From Mastigocoleus sp. MO_188.B34 (GTDB lineage: Bacteria > Cyanobacteriota > Cyanobacteriia > Cyanobacteriales > Nostocaceae), in contig NZ_JASJDK010000063.1 of the NCBI RefSeq assembly GCF_030065675.1, positions 1 to 41,266 of the forward strand: DNA of 41,266 bases. Reading direction: 5' to 3'. Within the stretch, counting starts at the first letter, position 1; each line of letters begins with the position of its first letter. Both the position numbers and the translations under genes were made by a program. Below, one piece after another: positions 26,805 through 37,400 of the stretch. The notes beneath the pieces are model-generated. The model saw only the letters and a program-made list of their open reading frames with translations. It was not told where the DNA came from and searched no databases.

Positions 26805-27299
26805 CGATTGAATGCAAGACTATGAACGCTTTAGATTTTACAGAGCTTATATGAGGGTTAAATAACAAACGGCTGAGACAAATAAAATTTAAAACTTCTT
26901 TTTTCAATACCGTACTTACGTGTTCTCTGGAATTAGGAAATGGAATCTTATTTGCTAGCAAGTAGAAAAAATGGCGTTGCATAAATACGGGATGATTCAA
27001 ATATACGCAAAAAAAATTTCTCCTTATTTATCAACTGTTTCAGCTTATGCAAATCTGCTTATCATCCCGAAAATATGCAACGCCGAAAAAATTTTTTTAA
27101 CCACAGCTACTAGCAAATAGAAATGAAGATAAACCGAGAGTGTAGAAAAAGAAAAACTTCGCGATCATATACAAGCTCGAGCTAACTTTCAAAAATACAA
27201 ATTTGTAATATTTTATTGGTTTAAAATTTATACTTTGAAGCAAATTTTAGTAGTATCTAGGACAGAGTAAAGTAAGTGTACATATGTCCTGTTGCTTTC
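26805..27299. other. spacer containing a MITE
   Basis: The M42 gene's leader, then a 112-bp transposon-like element at 26973-27084 (listed separately), then AT-rich sequence to the end of the SLH lipoprotein gene. No gene is seen. Confidence 0.6.
26973..27084. mobile_element. 112-bp MITE with 24-bp terminal inverted repeats
   Basis: The left end (26973-26996, starts GGCGTTGCATAAATACGGG) and right end (27061-27084, ends ATATGCAACGCC) are inverted repeats matching at 21 of 24 positions. Immediately outside them stands the same octamer GAAAAAAT (26965-26972 and 27085-27092), an 8-bp target-site duplication. The inside is AT-rich and encodes nothing. It must depend on a transposase elsewhere; the ends loosely recall IS5/IS903-type tips, but the family is not established. 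Confidence 0.85.
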
Positions 27300-28772
27300 C
27301 TATGGCGTGGAATTCAAAGCCAAAGCATCTTGTGCTGAGACCCCTTCACCTTCGGTTCCGAAATACCATAAAGCTGAAGCAGCTTCTGCGCGGGTAACTG
27401 TTTTTTTTGGTTGGAACAAAGTAGTGTAGCCAAAAACCCGACGGATATTAGCTTTATCGCCATTTTGAAAGTCTGCTAACATTGCTCGCAAAGCCTTTGA
27501 ACTTATTTTTGCTGAATCTTGGAAGCCCCATGTTTGTTTTACGCTTGCCAAATTTGCACTTGGTAAAGCCTGACGCACATCCAAAGGTACTTTCCATAAA
27601 ATTAGTTGCTCCCGGTTGAGGGGTGAATTGGGCTGGAAAAGCACTTGCGTCGAATCACCTGATAACGAACTGGGAATAATACCTGCTTCTGCTAATCCTT
27701 GGATTGCGCCAAAATCTGGGTCGGTTTTTGAAACGTCTCTAAAAACTGGTTTAGTACTTGCTGAAGCTAGACGAATTTGTTTTGTTGGGTCGTTGCCATA
27801 CATTTTATTGTAGGCGGTTATTAACCATCTTGCGTATTCACGACGAGTAATATTTTTGGCTGGTTCAAATTTATTGATGTTGGGATTACTTGGAGTAGAA
27901 TTATCTGCGGCTGAATTAGGAGTACTTGTATTTTGTTCTGAACCAATATCGAAGTTTATTTTTAAAACCCCCAATTTTGCTAGGTCTTGAATTTTTTCTT
28001 GCTGTTGTGGTGGAATTTTATCGATGTCGTTAAAATTTTGCCTTGATTTGGTTGCAGAATCACTACTATTTTCCAAATTGCTATTTTCCAAACTTTCCTG
28101 AGACTCAGGTGTTTTAGTATTATTTGCAACTGGTCCAATAAAGTCTGGAGAACCTGGACGAGGTAGATTTTCTTGATCGCGATCGGAATTATTTTGTGTT
28201 GTTAATTTGCCGCCATTTATGTTTTCAACTAATAACTCAATATTTGTTTGTATTGGATTAGTTTGTGTTTGATTAGTTTGTGCTTGTTGAGCTTGAGTAT
28301 TATTTACTGGTTTGGGTTCGATAGAAATTTTGACTTGAGTGTCATTAAGTCGCGCAGCAATAACTACTGGTGTTTCATCGTTTGATTGTTGTAAAATTTT
28401 CCAACCATTTTGTCGTAATTTACTTAGATAAAAATTACTAATGACATTACGAGGATCAGAACTGTGCCAGCGGGTTAATAACTTTGATGCAGGACCTTCA
28501 GTTGAGCTAGCTTCGTCAAGAATGGCATTAGGATACTTCAGTTGTTGGGGAAAACCAACTGGTAGATTGGAAGATATTTTATTAGACTGCTTACTTTTGG
28601 TCTCTTTGCTTTCTTCGCTGACCGTTTTCGCAGCAAAAACATCAGGCTTCTCTTTAAGTTTAGGGTCAGGAGCCAAAGATTTTTCGACAAAACTATTCGC
28701 ACAACCCAAAAGGGAGGTTACTAAAATTGCCAAACTAAGAAAAATAACAGAACGAATATACAGAAGTAACAC
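27300..28772 (-). CDS. SLH-domain lipoprotein
   Basis: The 490-aa protein has a lipoprotein signal (FLSLAILVTSLLGC, lipid-bearing Cys24). A polar, low-complexity middle (about 30-290) includes QAQQAQTNQTQTNPIQT. The C-terminal part (about 300-480) has SLH-like repeats (ITRREYARWLITAYN, FRDVSKTDPDFGAIQGLAEAGIIPS, FQPNSPLNREQLILWKVPL, VTRAEAASALWYFG). SLH domains bind wall-linked polymers, so it should be membrane-anchored by lipid and attached to the cell wall. The start is GTG; no ATG occurs before the signal peptide. It diverges from sasA across 1 kb. Confidence 0.88.
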   Translation of the reverse strand: MLLLYIRSVIFLSLAILVTSLLGCANSFVEKSLAPDPKLKEKPDVFAAKTVSEESKETKSKQSNKISSNLPVGFPQQLKYPNAILDEASSTEGPASKLLTRWHSSDPRNVISNFYLSKLRQNGWKILQQSNDETPVVIAARLNDTQVKISIEPKPVNNTQAQQAQTNQTQTNPIQTNIELLVENINGGKLTTQNNSDRDQENLPRPGSPDFIGPVANNTKTPESQESLENSNLENSSDSATKSRQNFNDIDKIPPQQQEKIQDLAKLGVLKINFDIGSEQNTSTPNSAADNSTPSNPNINKFEPAKNITRREYARWLITAYNKMYGNDPTKQIRLASASTKPVFRDVSKTDPDFGAIQGLAEAGIIPSSLSGDSTQVLFQPNSPLNREQLILWKVPLDVRQALPSANLASVKQTWGFQDSAKISSKALRAMLADFQNGDKANIRRVFGYTTLFQPKKTVTRAEAASALWYFGTEGEGVSAQDALALNSTP

Positions 28773-29818
28773 TGAAAATCACATAACTCGTGCCAATACC
28801 TAAGCTAGCGCAGATTGATTAATTTTTGAGTGACCATTTGTAACTTCTGTCGTTTGCTCTCTATATTACAAGTATTATCTACAAAATTTGTGACTCTATC
28901 GCCAGAATTCCGACTTTAAACTTTTTCCAAATTAGAAAATGTATCGATTAATAACTGCATTATTTTCAATGATAAATAAATAACGCCTGCTTAAAAAAAA
29001 TCCCCCTATTTATGACACCATTTAAAACTACTTATTGTTGACCCTAAGCAGCTTATATAAACTAGGGCAACACAATTAATCGCGGGAGTCTTCAAGAAGT
29101 GATAACATATAATTACAAATATTATTAGCTTCACTCAATGCGAGAATCCACAGTGTCATACGATCCTGTATTCCAATCAATATTGAAGCTTCAAAGCGTT
29201 GCTGTTGGTAAACTTAATGCGGCAATATACACATTATAATAATCCATCGAGGAAATAAACTTCCAAATTTGCTGGGCATATCTTTTGCTGGGCATATCTA
29301 AAGATTGTTTCCGAACAATTATGGGACTTATGCCTAGTCAAGATTAATGTATTTAAATTCTGACGAAATGAGCTAATACAGTCTACTTTTATTTACGCAC
29401 AAAAAATTATGAAATCATTGTAGTTCTAGGAGGGTATAAACTATTGCTTAAATATTGAGTGTTTGTATCTTAGCTATTTTTTATACTTACAGCTTTTAGA
29501 TGTGTACCATTGTACTTATTCACTAGGCATAGTATAAAACCTAGCTATCAGTCTTGACGAAATTTTTTGATTCGGAGATGATGACGACTGAGATTTATTC
29601 CCGACTCGAAATTAATCAGCTAAAGACCGTAGGGTAATTTCCCATGCACAAAAATAACAACATCTACTACATAATATTAAATACCAATTTAAGAGAATAG
29701 GACCCTGAAAAATCTAAAATAGATCTTAAGTTTCAAAAAAGTTTCCAGCGACCGCCATTTTTTATATCAACTACTTTTAAGGGTCGTCGGGTTGTGACAA
29801 GTACTCAGACAAGATTTC
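28773..29818. other. 1-kb divergent gene-free region upstream of sasA
   Basis: No protein gene is supported. The region holds the promoters of the SLH lipoprotein and sasA. There are no repeats of note. TTGACG at 29554 with GATGAT 17 bp later is a possible but weak promoter. A small RNA cannot be excluded. Confidence 0.4.
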
Positions 29819-31015
29819 ATGCAACTTTCCCAGGATCGGTTCGCATATACTGATGCTCCTCTACAGCTGATACTGTTTATTGATGGGCGACCCAAGTCCG
29901 GACAACAGGTGCAGCGTATCCGATCTTACTTAAAAGAGTTAAAAGCAGAGTATCAGTTTGAACTGGAAATTGTTGATGTCGGACAGCAACCTTATTTAGC
30001 TGAACAATTCAAATTGGTTGCTACCCCAGCTTTAGTAAAAATACATCCTGAACCGAGACATATTTTGGCTGGTAGTAATATTATTAGTCAATTACAAGTA
30101 TGGTGGCCTCGTTGGCAAGTTTCAGTAGAAATGTATTTTAAGTCACAGGTAAGTCTAATAGAAGATAGTGACAATGCAGGAGATACAAACAAATTAAATT
30201 CTTCGACATCGGGAATTAAATCACTTGCGGTTTCGGCGGAACTGATGAAATTATCAGACGAAATTTTCCACTTGAAGCAAGAGAAAGACAAGCTTGAAGA
30301 ACAATTACAGTTCAAAGATCGGGTAATTGCCATGTTGGCACACGATCTCCGTAATCCTCTGACTGCAGCAGCAATTGCTGTTGAGACTCTGCAGTCCAAC
30401 TACATTCAAGAAACAGGAACATTTAAACGTCTGACACCTTCTCTGGCGGCTAAGTTACTCAGACAAGCACGTACTCAAACACGAATAATTGACAAGATGA
30501 TAGCAGAACTTCTTCAGGTTGGGCGAGGAAAAGAAACAAAAATACCAATAGTCCCCCAGAAAGCAGAAGTTGGTAAATTATGTTGTGAGGTGATGAGTGA
30601 ATTACGCCAGCGCTACAAAGCAAAATCTTTGAAACTGGAAAAAGATATCCCTGAAGATTTACCACTAGTTTATGCAGATCCTGAACGTATTCGTCAGGTT
30701 TTAATCAACCTTATGGATAACGCAATTAAATATACACCAGAAGGTGGCGTTATCAGTATTTCTGGATTGCATCGTACGACCCAAAAGGTTCAATTTAGTA
30801 TTGGTGACAGTGGTCCAGGTATTCCTGAGGAGAAGCGAGAGCAAATATTCGAAAACCACTATCGCTTGGAGCGGGATGAAGAAAAAGATGGCTATGGAAT
30901 TGGTTTGTGTTTGTGTCAGCGAATTATTACAGCCCATTACGGTCAAATCTGGGTAGAAAAAGCTCCCACAGGTGGTGCTTGGTTCCACTTTACTTTACCC
31001 GTATATCCTACCTAG
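29819..31015 (+). CDS. sasA: clock-output sensor histidine kinase SasA
   Basis: Residues 1-105 are the KaiB-like thioredoxin-fold domain ([39 protein letters not shown]), which binds KaiC. A helical linker precedes the dimerisation/phosphoacceptor domain with His175 in [11 protein letters not shown]. The kinase domain has the N box [11 protein letters not shown], the G1 box GDSGPGIP and G2 [10 protein letters not shown]. SasA autophosphorylates when it meets KaiC and passes phosphate to RpaA, driving circadian transcription. It has no transmembrane segment. The length of 398 aa is standard. The kai genes and rpaA are not in the window; rpaB lies 9 kb away. Confidence 0.96.
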   Translation: MQLSQDRFAYTDAPLQLILFIDGRPKSGQQVQRIRSYLKELKAEYQFELEIVDVGQQPYLAEQFKLVATPALVKIHPEPRHILAGSNIISQLQVWWPRWQVSVEMYFKSQVSLIEDSDNAGDTNKLNSSTSGIKSLAVSAELMKLSDEIFHLKQEKDKLEEQLQFKDRVIAMLAHDLRNPLTAAAIAVETLQSNYIQETGTFKRLTPSLAAKLLRQARTQTRIIDKMIAELLQVGRGKETKIPIVPQKAEVGKLCCEVMSELRQRYKAKSLKLEKDIPEDLPLVYADPERIRQVLINLMDNAIKYTPEGGVISISGLHRTTQKVQFSIGDSGPGIPEEKREQIFENHYRLERDEEKDGYGIGLCLCQRIITAHYGQIWVEKAPTGGAWFHFTLPVYPT

Positions 31016-31116
31016 TAAAAACCTAGCTTAGAAAAATTATTTTGGAAAAATTATCTTGGAAAATTAGATTGGAATCCAAATAATTCTGCACATACTAGCA
31101 GTTAAACACAGTAAAA

Positions 31117-31563
31117 CTATTGCTGCTTTGAACGCTCGAGTAAAGGCTGTTTTGAATTTTTTTTAATTGCTTTAATAATCTGGGTGTTAGCTGGAGGAAA
31201 AGTAAAATTTTCTAGTTCATCAACCCATACCCAACGAATTTCATCACATTCTATAGTTTGAGGCTCCCCGGAAAGGTGCTGACAATGGTGAGCTGTTAGG
31301 GTAATACGTAGATCGCTATAGGTATGGTCAATGGTAATTAAATGTTCGCAAACAGCAATTTCAATACCCAATTCTTCTGTTATTTCACGTTTTATACATT
31401 CTTCAATACTTTCTCCTGGCTCAATTTTACCACCAGGAAATTCCCATAACCCCCCCATCTGTCCTCCCAAAGGACGACGATCTATTAAGATTTGACCTTG
31501 TTGGTTCCAGATTACTGCAGCACCAATGATTTTATGGGGAGGGATTTTGGAGGTTTGATTCAT
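31117..31563 (-). CDS. mutT: Nudix hydrolase, MutT-type 8-oxo-dGTP diphosphatase
   Basis: The 148-aa protein has a full Nudix box at 45-67 (GKIEPGESIEECIKREITEELGI). The flanking WEFPGG and LIDRRP segments, with a late WVWVDELENFTFPPAN, are as in MutT. It should remove oxidised guanine nucleotides from the pool. The last residues KKNSKQPLLERSKQQ are polar and unconserved. It converges on sasA, 101 bp between the stops. Confidence 0.9.
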   Translation of the reverse strand: MNQTSKIPPHKIIGAAVIWNQQGQILIDRRPLGGQMGGLWEFPGGKIEPGESIEECIKREITEELGIEIAVCEHLITIDHTYSDLRITLTAHHCQHLSGEPQTIECDEIRWVWVDELENFTFPPANTQIIKAIKKNSKQPLLERSKQQ

Positions 31564-32145
31564 AGCTTAATCAAAGACAAAGAAAATGCTCAAAGAATAA
31601 ATTTGTAGATATTGTATTGCTTTTTCGGTTGAGCTAGCGCGGATAATATCCTGATTCCCAGAAGCTTACTTAAGGTCAAAATTATTTGCTTTGATTTTAA
31701 ACATATTTTTAAATAGTTTGAAATTTGAAATACTTATTCCAAATATATGATTAAAATTTAAATTAAGCTTCAAATTTAAGTTTTTCCTAATTTTAAGGAC
31801 TAACCTTAAGTCTTTTTTTATTTATTTGAAACGGTTATTTGTTTGAAATTATAGTCGTACTGAGATTGATTAAGGGAAGGCATAATGAGCATGGGAAATT
31901 AATTTTTCAAGGTTTGTAAGTTTTCCACTTCAAAGATGAGCTATTTTGCAAGTTATTTCTACCATAGACTTATATAAAATTTGTTTCCTAAGCACGACCA
32001 TTATAATTTTAATCATCAATCAACTTTATTTATTGATTTACAGGTTTATTTATTGCTGTAATGCTTGCTCCAGAAGCTTTGACCATACCAAGGGCATTCA
32101 CTGATAATTGCAGGCTAACGCCGACACCACAGGCTCTGCGCTGCG
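31564..32145. other. AT-rich spacer with a GC-rich repeat at the right end
   Basis: Most of it is AT-rich with short repeats of AAATTTAA type near 31690-31790. No gene is supported; a 72-codon plus-strand frame overlapping the DUF760 gene is rejected. The repeat copy at 32113-32137 is listed separately. Confidence 0.45.
32113..32137 (-). repeat. third copy of the dispersed GC-rich repeat
   Basis: It is the reverse complement of window bases 14-38 at 23 of 25 positions (starts GGCTAACGCCGACACC). It lies 8 bp past the DUF760 stop codon, followed by GCGCTGCGCTAGC, which is itself partly palindromic. Confidence 0.75.
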
Positions 32146-32490
32146 CTAGCTGCTCTGATCGCCATCATTGTCCATATCTTGTAAAGCAATTTCAAAGTTC
32201 ATTCTTTGTTCTGCATTACGTAAAAAGTAACCACTCATCATCGCGGAAGCCAAAAGACGTCCCAGGTTTTCTCGATTAGTAGTAATAGTTACACCAAAAT
32301 GTTCGGAAGGGATATTGCCAAGCAACCCAGTTATTTTCCGTTCCATTACTTGAAAAACTTCGCTAGAATCTGGCTTGGACAGTTGGCTAATTGTTTCCGG
32401 GCTCAATGATTTAACATATTGCCACAGAAAATTATCATTGTGTGGATTTTTCTCAAAAAACTCTGAAACTCTATCGAATGAATCACTCAT
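32146..32490 (-). CDS. DUF760 family protein
   Basis: The 114-aa protein contains the conserved FLWQYVKSLSPETISQLSKP, LLGNIPSEHFGVTITTNRE and ASAMMSGYFLRNAEQRM segments of DUF760, a family of cyanobacteria and plastids. It is soluble and helical. The function is not settled. The C-terminus is short and hydrophilic, ending at the border of the GC-rich repeat, so the original end may have been altered. Confidence 0.88.
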   Translation of the reverse strand: MSDSFDRVSEFFEKNPHNDNFLWQYVKSLSPETISQLSKPDSSEVFQVMERKITGLLGNIPSEHFGVTITTNRENLGRLLASAMMSGYFLRNAEQRMNFEIALQDMDNDGDQSS

Positions 32491-32980
32491 TATGTAAGCT
32501 CCTGTAATAACTTATTAACCCAACGAGACTTAGTTTCAGTTTAACAACCTTGGATATTACTGTTTTATTAAAAATAGTATGTATCTGTCTGTATCATCTA
32601 CCAATCTTGAATATAGTGGTTATTTTCATCTGAATATCAAAAGATAATGGAGACGTGCAAGTGCAGCGTCTCCATTTTATTACTGAAAAAGATTGTATAT
32701 CTTACTATTGAGGCAATATAAAAAAGTAGTAGTTCCCGTTGACCGAACAGACTAAAGTAACTGCAAATAGTATATATAGTCTAGGGCTATCAAAGATTTT
32801 TCTCAAAGACACCCGTGGAAATCAACCAAAATTTATTTGTATTGCGCGCCCAGTCTTGAGGTATATAAAACATCTAAGAATGTTCTATTTACATGGTCAG
32901 TACACAGAATTAACTGAAAAAACTACCTTATTGAAAGCTTCTTAAGATCTTCTAACTATCAATTGACTTTTTGAAGCAAC
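32491..32980. other. spacer with hairpin
   Basis: It holds the DUF760 promoter (minus strand) on the left, a hairpin at 32648-32678, and the downstream side of the sigma factor gene on the right. A 68-codon plus-strand frame (32739-32945, TTG start) has no family likeness and is not called. Confidence 0.45.
32648..32678 (+). terminator. hairpin with T-rich tail
   Basis: The arms TGGAGACG (32648-32655) and CGTCTCCA (32667-32674), with an inner TGC-AAGT-GCA, are followed by TTTTATT. It is oriented as a + strand terminator, but no + strand gene lies just upstream, so it may be another member of the GAGACG/CGTCTC palindrome family. Confidence 0.5.
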
Positions 32981-33937
32981 CTAGCTCGCCAAATATTCAT
33001 TAATACTGGTTTTATATTTACGAAGCTTGGTTAGCGCTTCTCGCTCAATCTGTCGAACTCTTTCACGACTAATATTAAGCTGTTCGCCAATTTTGGCCAA
33101 GGTCATTGTTTGTCCATCAATTAAACCGAAGCGTAGAGAAATTACTTCTCTTTGCTGGGGTGTTAGCTCTCCCATCAGACGCTCTAGGTCATAAGACAAA
33201 GATGATTGAGTGACAAACTCTTCTGGAGAAGCGCTGGTATCTTCCAGCATTTCACCTAATTCTGTATCGTGATTGTCTCCCAATCTTAAGTCTAGAGATA
33301 GGGGTAAACGAGATTTTTCTAGATATTCCCTTACTTGCTTGGGAGTTAGTTTTAATTCTTCTGCCAATTCAGATATTGTTGCAGCTCTTCCTAATTTTTG
33401 TGATAACTGGCGTTGGGCTTTTTTGATTTTATTTAGCTTTTCGGTGATATGTATTGGCAACCTAATCGTACGACCTTTTTCTGCAATTGCCCGGGTAATT
33501 GCTTGTCTAATCCACCAATACGCATAGGTAGAAAATCTATATCCTTTAGTGGGGTCGAATTTTTCTACTCCCCTTTGCATGCCGATACTACCTTCTTGAA
33601 TTAGATCTAGTAAATCGACATTACGCTTAATATACTTTTTGGCGACGGAAACGACCAAACGTAAATTAGCTTCTACCATCTTGCGCTTGGCAAATTCACC
33701 AGAATCGATGGCACTATTGAGCTCAGAGGGTTCTAGATTTGCCTCCTTTGCCCACTCCTGTAGAGTTGGTTGACGTCCCAACTTATTTGCTAATAACTCT
33801 CGTACTTCATACAAGCTGGTTGCACGTTGTACCTGTTTCCCATAAAAAATCTCTTCTTCATGGGTCAAAAGTGGAACGCGACCAATCTCGCGCAAGTAAG
33901 TCCGCACGAGGTCTGTTGGTTTCTGAGCGGTCTTCAT
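32981..33937 (-). CDS. group 2 RNA polymerase sigma factor (sigma-70 family)
   Basis: The 318-aa protein has regions 1.2 ([16 protein letters not shown], from residue 9), 2.1-2.4 ([13 protein letters not shown] through [19 protein letters not shown]), 3 ([19 protein letters not shown]) and 4.2 ([24 protein letters not shown]). The long non-conserved N-terminus of SigA is missing, so it is a non-essential group 2 factor (SigB to SigE type). I cannot decide which from this alone. The residues for -10 recognition are those of primary sigma factors, so it should read ordinary promoters under particular light or nutrient states. It stands alone. Confidence 0.92.
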   Translation of the reverse strand: MKTAQKPTDLVRTYLREIGRVPLLTHEEEIFYGKQVQRATSLYEVRELLANKLGRQPTLQEWAKEANLEPSELNSAIDSGEFAKRKMVEANLRLVVSVAKKYIKRNVDLLDLIQEGSIGMQRGVEKFDPTKGYRFSTYAYWWIRQAITRAIAEKGRTIRLPIHITEKLNKIKKAQRQLSQKLGRAATISELAEELKLTPKQVREYLEKSRLPLSLDLRLGDNHDTELGEMLEDTSASPEEFVTQSSLSYDLERLMGELTPQQREVISLRFGLIDGQTMTLAKIGEQLNISRERVRQIEREALTKLRKYKTSINEYLAS

Positions 33938-34496
33938 GGCACTACTTTTTGGTAATTATAGGTTTGACAGTAGTATTCAGACTTGAATTTACTTTTTACT
34001 AAATAAATAGTTTTCATTGGGCGCACTTGCAATGAAAATGGCAACCCATCAAAAATTGCTTTTTGACCTGCTCGGCGGAGCTAATTTTTCAATAACTGTT
34101 TGATTACACTTTCACCTGCTAAAAGTTACAATTATTCTTTTGTTAAAACAAGTATCAGGAGTTAGATAAAAAGTTACGCTTCAAACATTTATGACTTATG
34201 TTATTTTCTTAATAAATTGTAACATTCTCATTTTTGTGATGAAGGTTCGGTAAAGCGAACTTGAATTTTTTTTAAGGCATTTATTGCCTTAAATAGAGCA
34301 TATTTTGACTGAAAACTTACTCCAGTGACTTAATATGTTCGCACAAATATTATGAAATTTTCTTAAAATATCTCAATCATAGCGATAAATTTTTACTTCA
34401 AGTTCTGGCTTAATAATTCTTTCAACAACTAACCAGTTATCAGTCACTTGTTATCGATCCCCAGTTCGAGAACAAATGACTAATAACATATGAAAC
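33938..34496. other. spacer upstream of the sigma gene
   Basis: It carries the sigma factor promoter region on the left. A 9-bp perfect hairpin TTTAAGGCA/TGCCTTAAA lies at 34271-34293 without a T tract on its 3' side in either direction, so I do not call it a terminator for carB. No gene is seen. Confidence 0.45.
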
Positions 34497-37400
34497 TTAA
34501 GTTGTAACGCAGTAATCCTGAATGATTTTTACATCCAAGGTGGTGCGTTGCAGGGAACGAATCGCAGCGACTGTTGCCCTAGCACCTGCTAAAGTTGTAA
34601 TAATAGGGATTTTGTAACCCAAAGCTGTACGACGAATTAATCTTGCATCAGTTTGAGCTTCTTCTCCAGAAGGCGAATTGATAATTAACTGAATTTTGCG
34701 GTTTTTGATCGCATCTAGGACGTGAGGACGACCTTCATGGAGTTTTAGTACTAGTTCAACATCTAGTCCATGTTCTCTAAGCACCTGCAGTGTGCCTGAT
34801 GTCGCCATTAAACCAAAGCCTAACTCAATAAATTCTTTGGCTACGGGTACAGTTGCGGCTTTGTCGCGATCATTCATTGATACAAAGACTGTACCAGTTA
34901 AAGGAAGTAGCTCCCCTGCAGCAATTTCGGCTTTAGCGAAGGCTCTACCAAAATCGCAATCAATGCCCATGACTTCACCTGTTGATCGCATTTCTGGTCC
35001 TAAAATTGTATCAGTACCAGCAAATTTGTCAAAAGGTAAGACGGCTTCTTTGACAGCTATGTGTTTTGGAATCACTTCTTTGGTAAATTCCAGTTCTTTA
35101 AGTGTTCGACCGGACATCACTAAAGATGCAATTTTTGCCAGGGGTACGCCGGTTGCTTTAGAAACAAATGGAACAGTGCGAGATGCCCGAGGATTAGCTT
35201 CCAGGATATAAACTTGGGGGGAGTCGTTATTCAAGCCCACCACGGCAAACTGGATATTCATCAAACCTACTACTTTCAGAGCCTTGGCTAACTCGACAGT
35301 CCAACTGCGTATTTGAGTGAGAATTTCCGGTGGTAAAGACATAGAAGGTAAGGCACAAGCCGAATCCCCTGAGTGGATACCCGCCTGTTCTATGTGTTCC
35401 ATGATGCCACCAATGGTAACTTCTCCGGTACGATCTGCGATCGCATCAACATCAACTTCAGTGGCGTTTTCTAAAAACTTATCAATTAAGATTGGATGTT
35501 CTGGTTCAACTTGAACTGCGAAGGTCATATAACGTTCCAATTCTACGTCAGAGTAGACAATTTCCATTGCTCTTCCTCCCAATACGTAGCTAGGACGTAC
35601 TACAACTGGATAACCGATGCGTTTGGCAACTACTAGTGCATCTTTATAACTGCGAGCGATACCATTCGGTGGTTGGGCTATGTTTAACCGATCCAGAATT
35701 TTCTCGAATTTCTCCCGATCTTCAGCGATATCAATGGAATCAGGAGATGTTCCCCAAATTTTGGGCATTGTAAATCCTGAGTTTTCTCCCCGAAAAGCTT
35801 TTGATTCTCGGGTTTCTAATTTTTGAGCTTCTAATTCTTGAGCTTCTAATTCTTGGGTTTCTAATTCTTGGGCTTCTAATTCTTGGGCTTCTAATTCTTG
35901 GGCTTCTAATTTTTGATTTGCAAACTCTTGAGCTTCCAAATCTTGTAAATATTTTTGTAAGGGTACCGCTAATTTAAGAGGTGTTTGTCCGCCAAACTGA
36001 ACGATAATTCCCACCGGATTTTCCGCTTCAACAATATTCAAGACATCTTCTTTTGTGAGTGGCTCAAAATACAGTCGATCGCTGGTATCGTAATCAGTAG
36101 ACACAGTTTCTGGGTTAGAGTTAACCATGATGGTTTCGTAACCCGCATCTCCCAGAGCAAAAGCTGCATGACAACAACAGTAGTCAAATTCTATTCCCTG
36201 TCCGATGCGATTGGGACCACCACCTAAAATCATCACTTTAGGTTTATTTGTGGGTACTACTTCTGTTTCTTCCTCATATGTTGAGTAGTGATAGGGAGTA
36301 AATGCTTCAAATTCTGCAGCGCATGTATCTACAGTTTTGTAAACTGGTATTACATTTAGTTGTTTGCGATAGTTTCTTACTTCGTCTTCAGTAGTCTTGG
36401 TCGCAAAAGCGATTTGTTTGTCGCTAAACCCTTGACGTTTAACCTCAAAAAGTTGCTCTTGTGTCAATTCTGTTAAAGATTTACGTTTGAGAAATTTTTC
36501 CACCTCTAACAATTGTTGCATTTTATCTAGGAACCATGGGTCGATACCTGTCAGTTCATAGATTTCTTCATTTGTAATCCCCAGTTGCATGGCGTGACGC
36601 ACAGCAAATATCCTTTCTGGATTGGGAGTTCTTAATTGAGCGCGAATTTGTTCACCACTGGGTAATTTTTCCTTAATATCGCAGCCCCAGCCCGCACGTC
36701 CTGTTTCTAAAGAACGTAAAGCTTTTTGAAAAGACTCATTAAATGTCCGCCCAATAGCCATAGCTTCCCCAACTGAACGCATTTGGGTGTTTAGCACAGC
36801 TTGGGAACCGGGAAATTTTTCAAAGGCGAAACGAGGAACTTTAGTTACCACATAATCAATGGTTGGCTCGAAGGAAGCTGGTGTTTGCTTGGTAATATCA
36901 TTTTTGATTTCATCTAAGGTATAGCCCACTGATAACTTGGCTGCCATTTTCGCAATTGGAAAACCTGTAGCCTTGGAAGCTAAAGCAGAAGAACGAGAAA
37001 CCCGAGGATTCATCTCAATCACAATTGCTTCCCCATCTACGGGATTAATAGCAAACTGAATATTGGAACCACCAGTTTCAACACCAATCTCGCGAATAAT
37101 TTTAACTGCCATATCCCGCAGTCGCTGATATTCCTTATCAGTTAATGTTTGGGCTGGAGCAACCGTAATTGAATCGCCGGTATGAATCCCCATGGGATCG
37201 ATGTTTTCAATAGAACAGATAATTACTACGTTATCTGCCAAGTCGCGCATCACTTCAAGTTCGTACTCCTTCCAACCAATCAGAGATTGATCGATGAGGA
37301 TTTGTGACACCGGGGAAGCATCCAGACCCCCCTGTGCCATTTCAGCAAATTCTTCTTCGTTATAAGCGATACCGCCGCCTGTTCCACCCATTGTGAAAGC

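Noticed and set aside
26770-27000. 76-codon minus-strand frame upstream of the M42 gene
   Set aside because: It overlaps both the M42 start and the left end of the MITE, so it is a composite of unrelated sequence.
32061-32279. Plus-strand frame of 72 codons
   Set aside because: It is largely antisense to the well-supported DUF760 gene and starts in a repeat.
32739-32945. 68-codon plus-strand frame with a TTG start
   Set aside because: No family likeness, no ribosome site, AT-rich spacer.
34271-34293. Hairpin TTTAAGGCA/TGCCTTAAA considered as a carB terminator
   Set aside because: On the minus strand it is followed by an A run, not T, and it lies about 200 bp beyond the stop codon.
35801-35946. 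Repeat array considered as a sign of a carB pseudogene
   Set aside because: The reading frame is intact from start to stop and all catalytic motifs on both sides are present.
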